Shown: in pieces, positions 63,883 to 64,000 of the stretch
Layout of the letters: every line of letters starts with the position of its first letter
How positions within the stretch are numbered: position 1 is the stretch's first letter
Position numbers and translations under genes: made by a program
The notes under the pieces: model-generated
Told to the model about the DNA's origin: nothing
Seen by the model: only the letters and a program-made list of their open reading frames with translations
Database searches by the model: none
Source of the DNA: Oncomelania hupensis
Lineage: Eukaryota; Mollusca; Gastropoda; Littorinimorpha; Pomatiopsidae
Direction: 5' to 3'
Assembly: GCA_036898135.1 (NCBI GenBank)
Contig: CM072513.1
Coordinates: 41,432,528-41,496,527 of the forward strand
DNA length: 64,000 bases

Positions 63883-63949
63883 AGCATACTCAGTTCCCTT
63901 GTATATCCCATGTATATCTCACGATACATATGGTTGTGTGCTATCTAGC

Positions 63950-63986
63950 TCTTTGGACCCTATAAACAATGATTAAATAACTAATA
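63950..63986 (+). repeat. R600 tail fragment, opposite orientation
   Basis: CTCTTTGGACCCTATAAACA + ATGATTAAATAACTAA is the tail of R600 on the plus strand. With the neighbouring copy it forms an inverted repeat. Confidence 0.65.
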
Positions 63987-64000
63987 AATTTATCATTTTG

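Noticed and set aside
63283..63986. R600 copy as a DNA transposon with terminal inverted repeats
   Set aside because: The inverted match at 63950 lies outside the 13-bp target duplication, so it is a separate fragment, not a terminal repeat.

Overview
This is a eukaryotic nuclear window from an intron-rich invertebrate genome. The mix of LINE, SINE, pogo, hAT, Kolobok-type and Gypsy-type elements, and the short microsatellite tails on the LINEs, suggest a marine mollusc, possibly a gastropod. That taxon is an inference. No prokaryotic genes, CRISPR arrays or rRNA are visible.

Host genes. Ten coding exons of one gene, all on the minus strand, are scattered from 39656 down to 598. In order they read as POLR1C (RPAC1/AC40), the alpha-like subunit shared by RNA polymerases I and III. 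Nearly every splice phase agrees. The last exon lies off the left edge. One junction (exon 6 to exon 7) is out of phase, and about 10 nt of coding sequence is missing there; this intron also holds a 4.9 kb LTR element. At the right end, two minus-strand exons (62472-62616 and 60701-60769) encode the coiled-coil C-terminus of a second protein. It ends in a PDZ-ligand-like ETVV, and PLC-beta is only a tentative guess.

Mobile DNA fills the introns and the space between the genes. 1-7.4 kb: retroposon and LINE fragments, a hAT element with a perfect 8-bp target duplication, an LTR fragment, minisatellites and a pogo derivative. 7.9-10.3 kb: a TGACCTTGA-rich repeat carrying a THAP-encoding transposon. 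11.4-16.3 kb: an LTR retrotransposon (target duplication ATCAA) with integrase before RNase H, the Gmr1-type order; a zinc-finger-encoding DNA transposon sits in its 3' LTR. 20-24.5 kb: an L1/Tx1-like LINE broken by a tRNA-SINE, then the 3' end of another LINE. 24.5-27.3 kb: a TTAA-flanked THAP element and a pogo-type MITE. 28.8-30.3 kb: a Tigger/pogo remnant. 31.4-37.4 kb: more TGACCTTGA repeat, a tiny hairpin retroposon, and inverted copies of one endonuclease-RT LINE with a SINE inside. 37.4-39.4 kb: a CR1/jockey-like LINE. 40.3-47.5 kb: a pogo element containing a hAT5-like MITE, a SINE and an apparently intact 3.9 kb L2/CR1-like LINE. 48.7-56 kb: decayed LINE copies, an inverted-repeat-ended 677-bp unit, and copies of a ~600-bp retroposon family. 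56-64 kb: mostly quiet AT-rich DNA around the second gene.

Many insertions keep their target duplications, so the order of nesting can be read directly.
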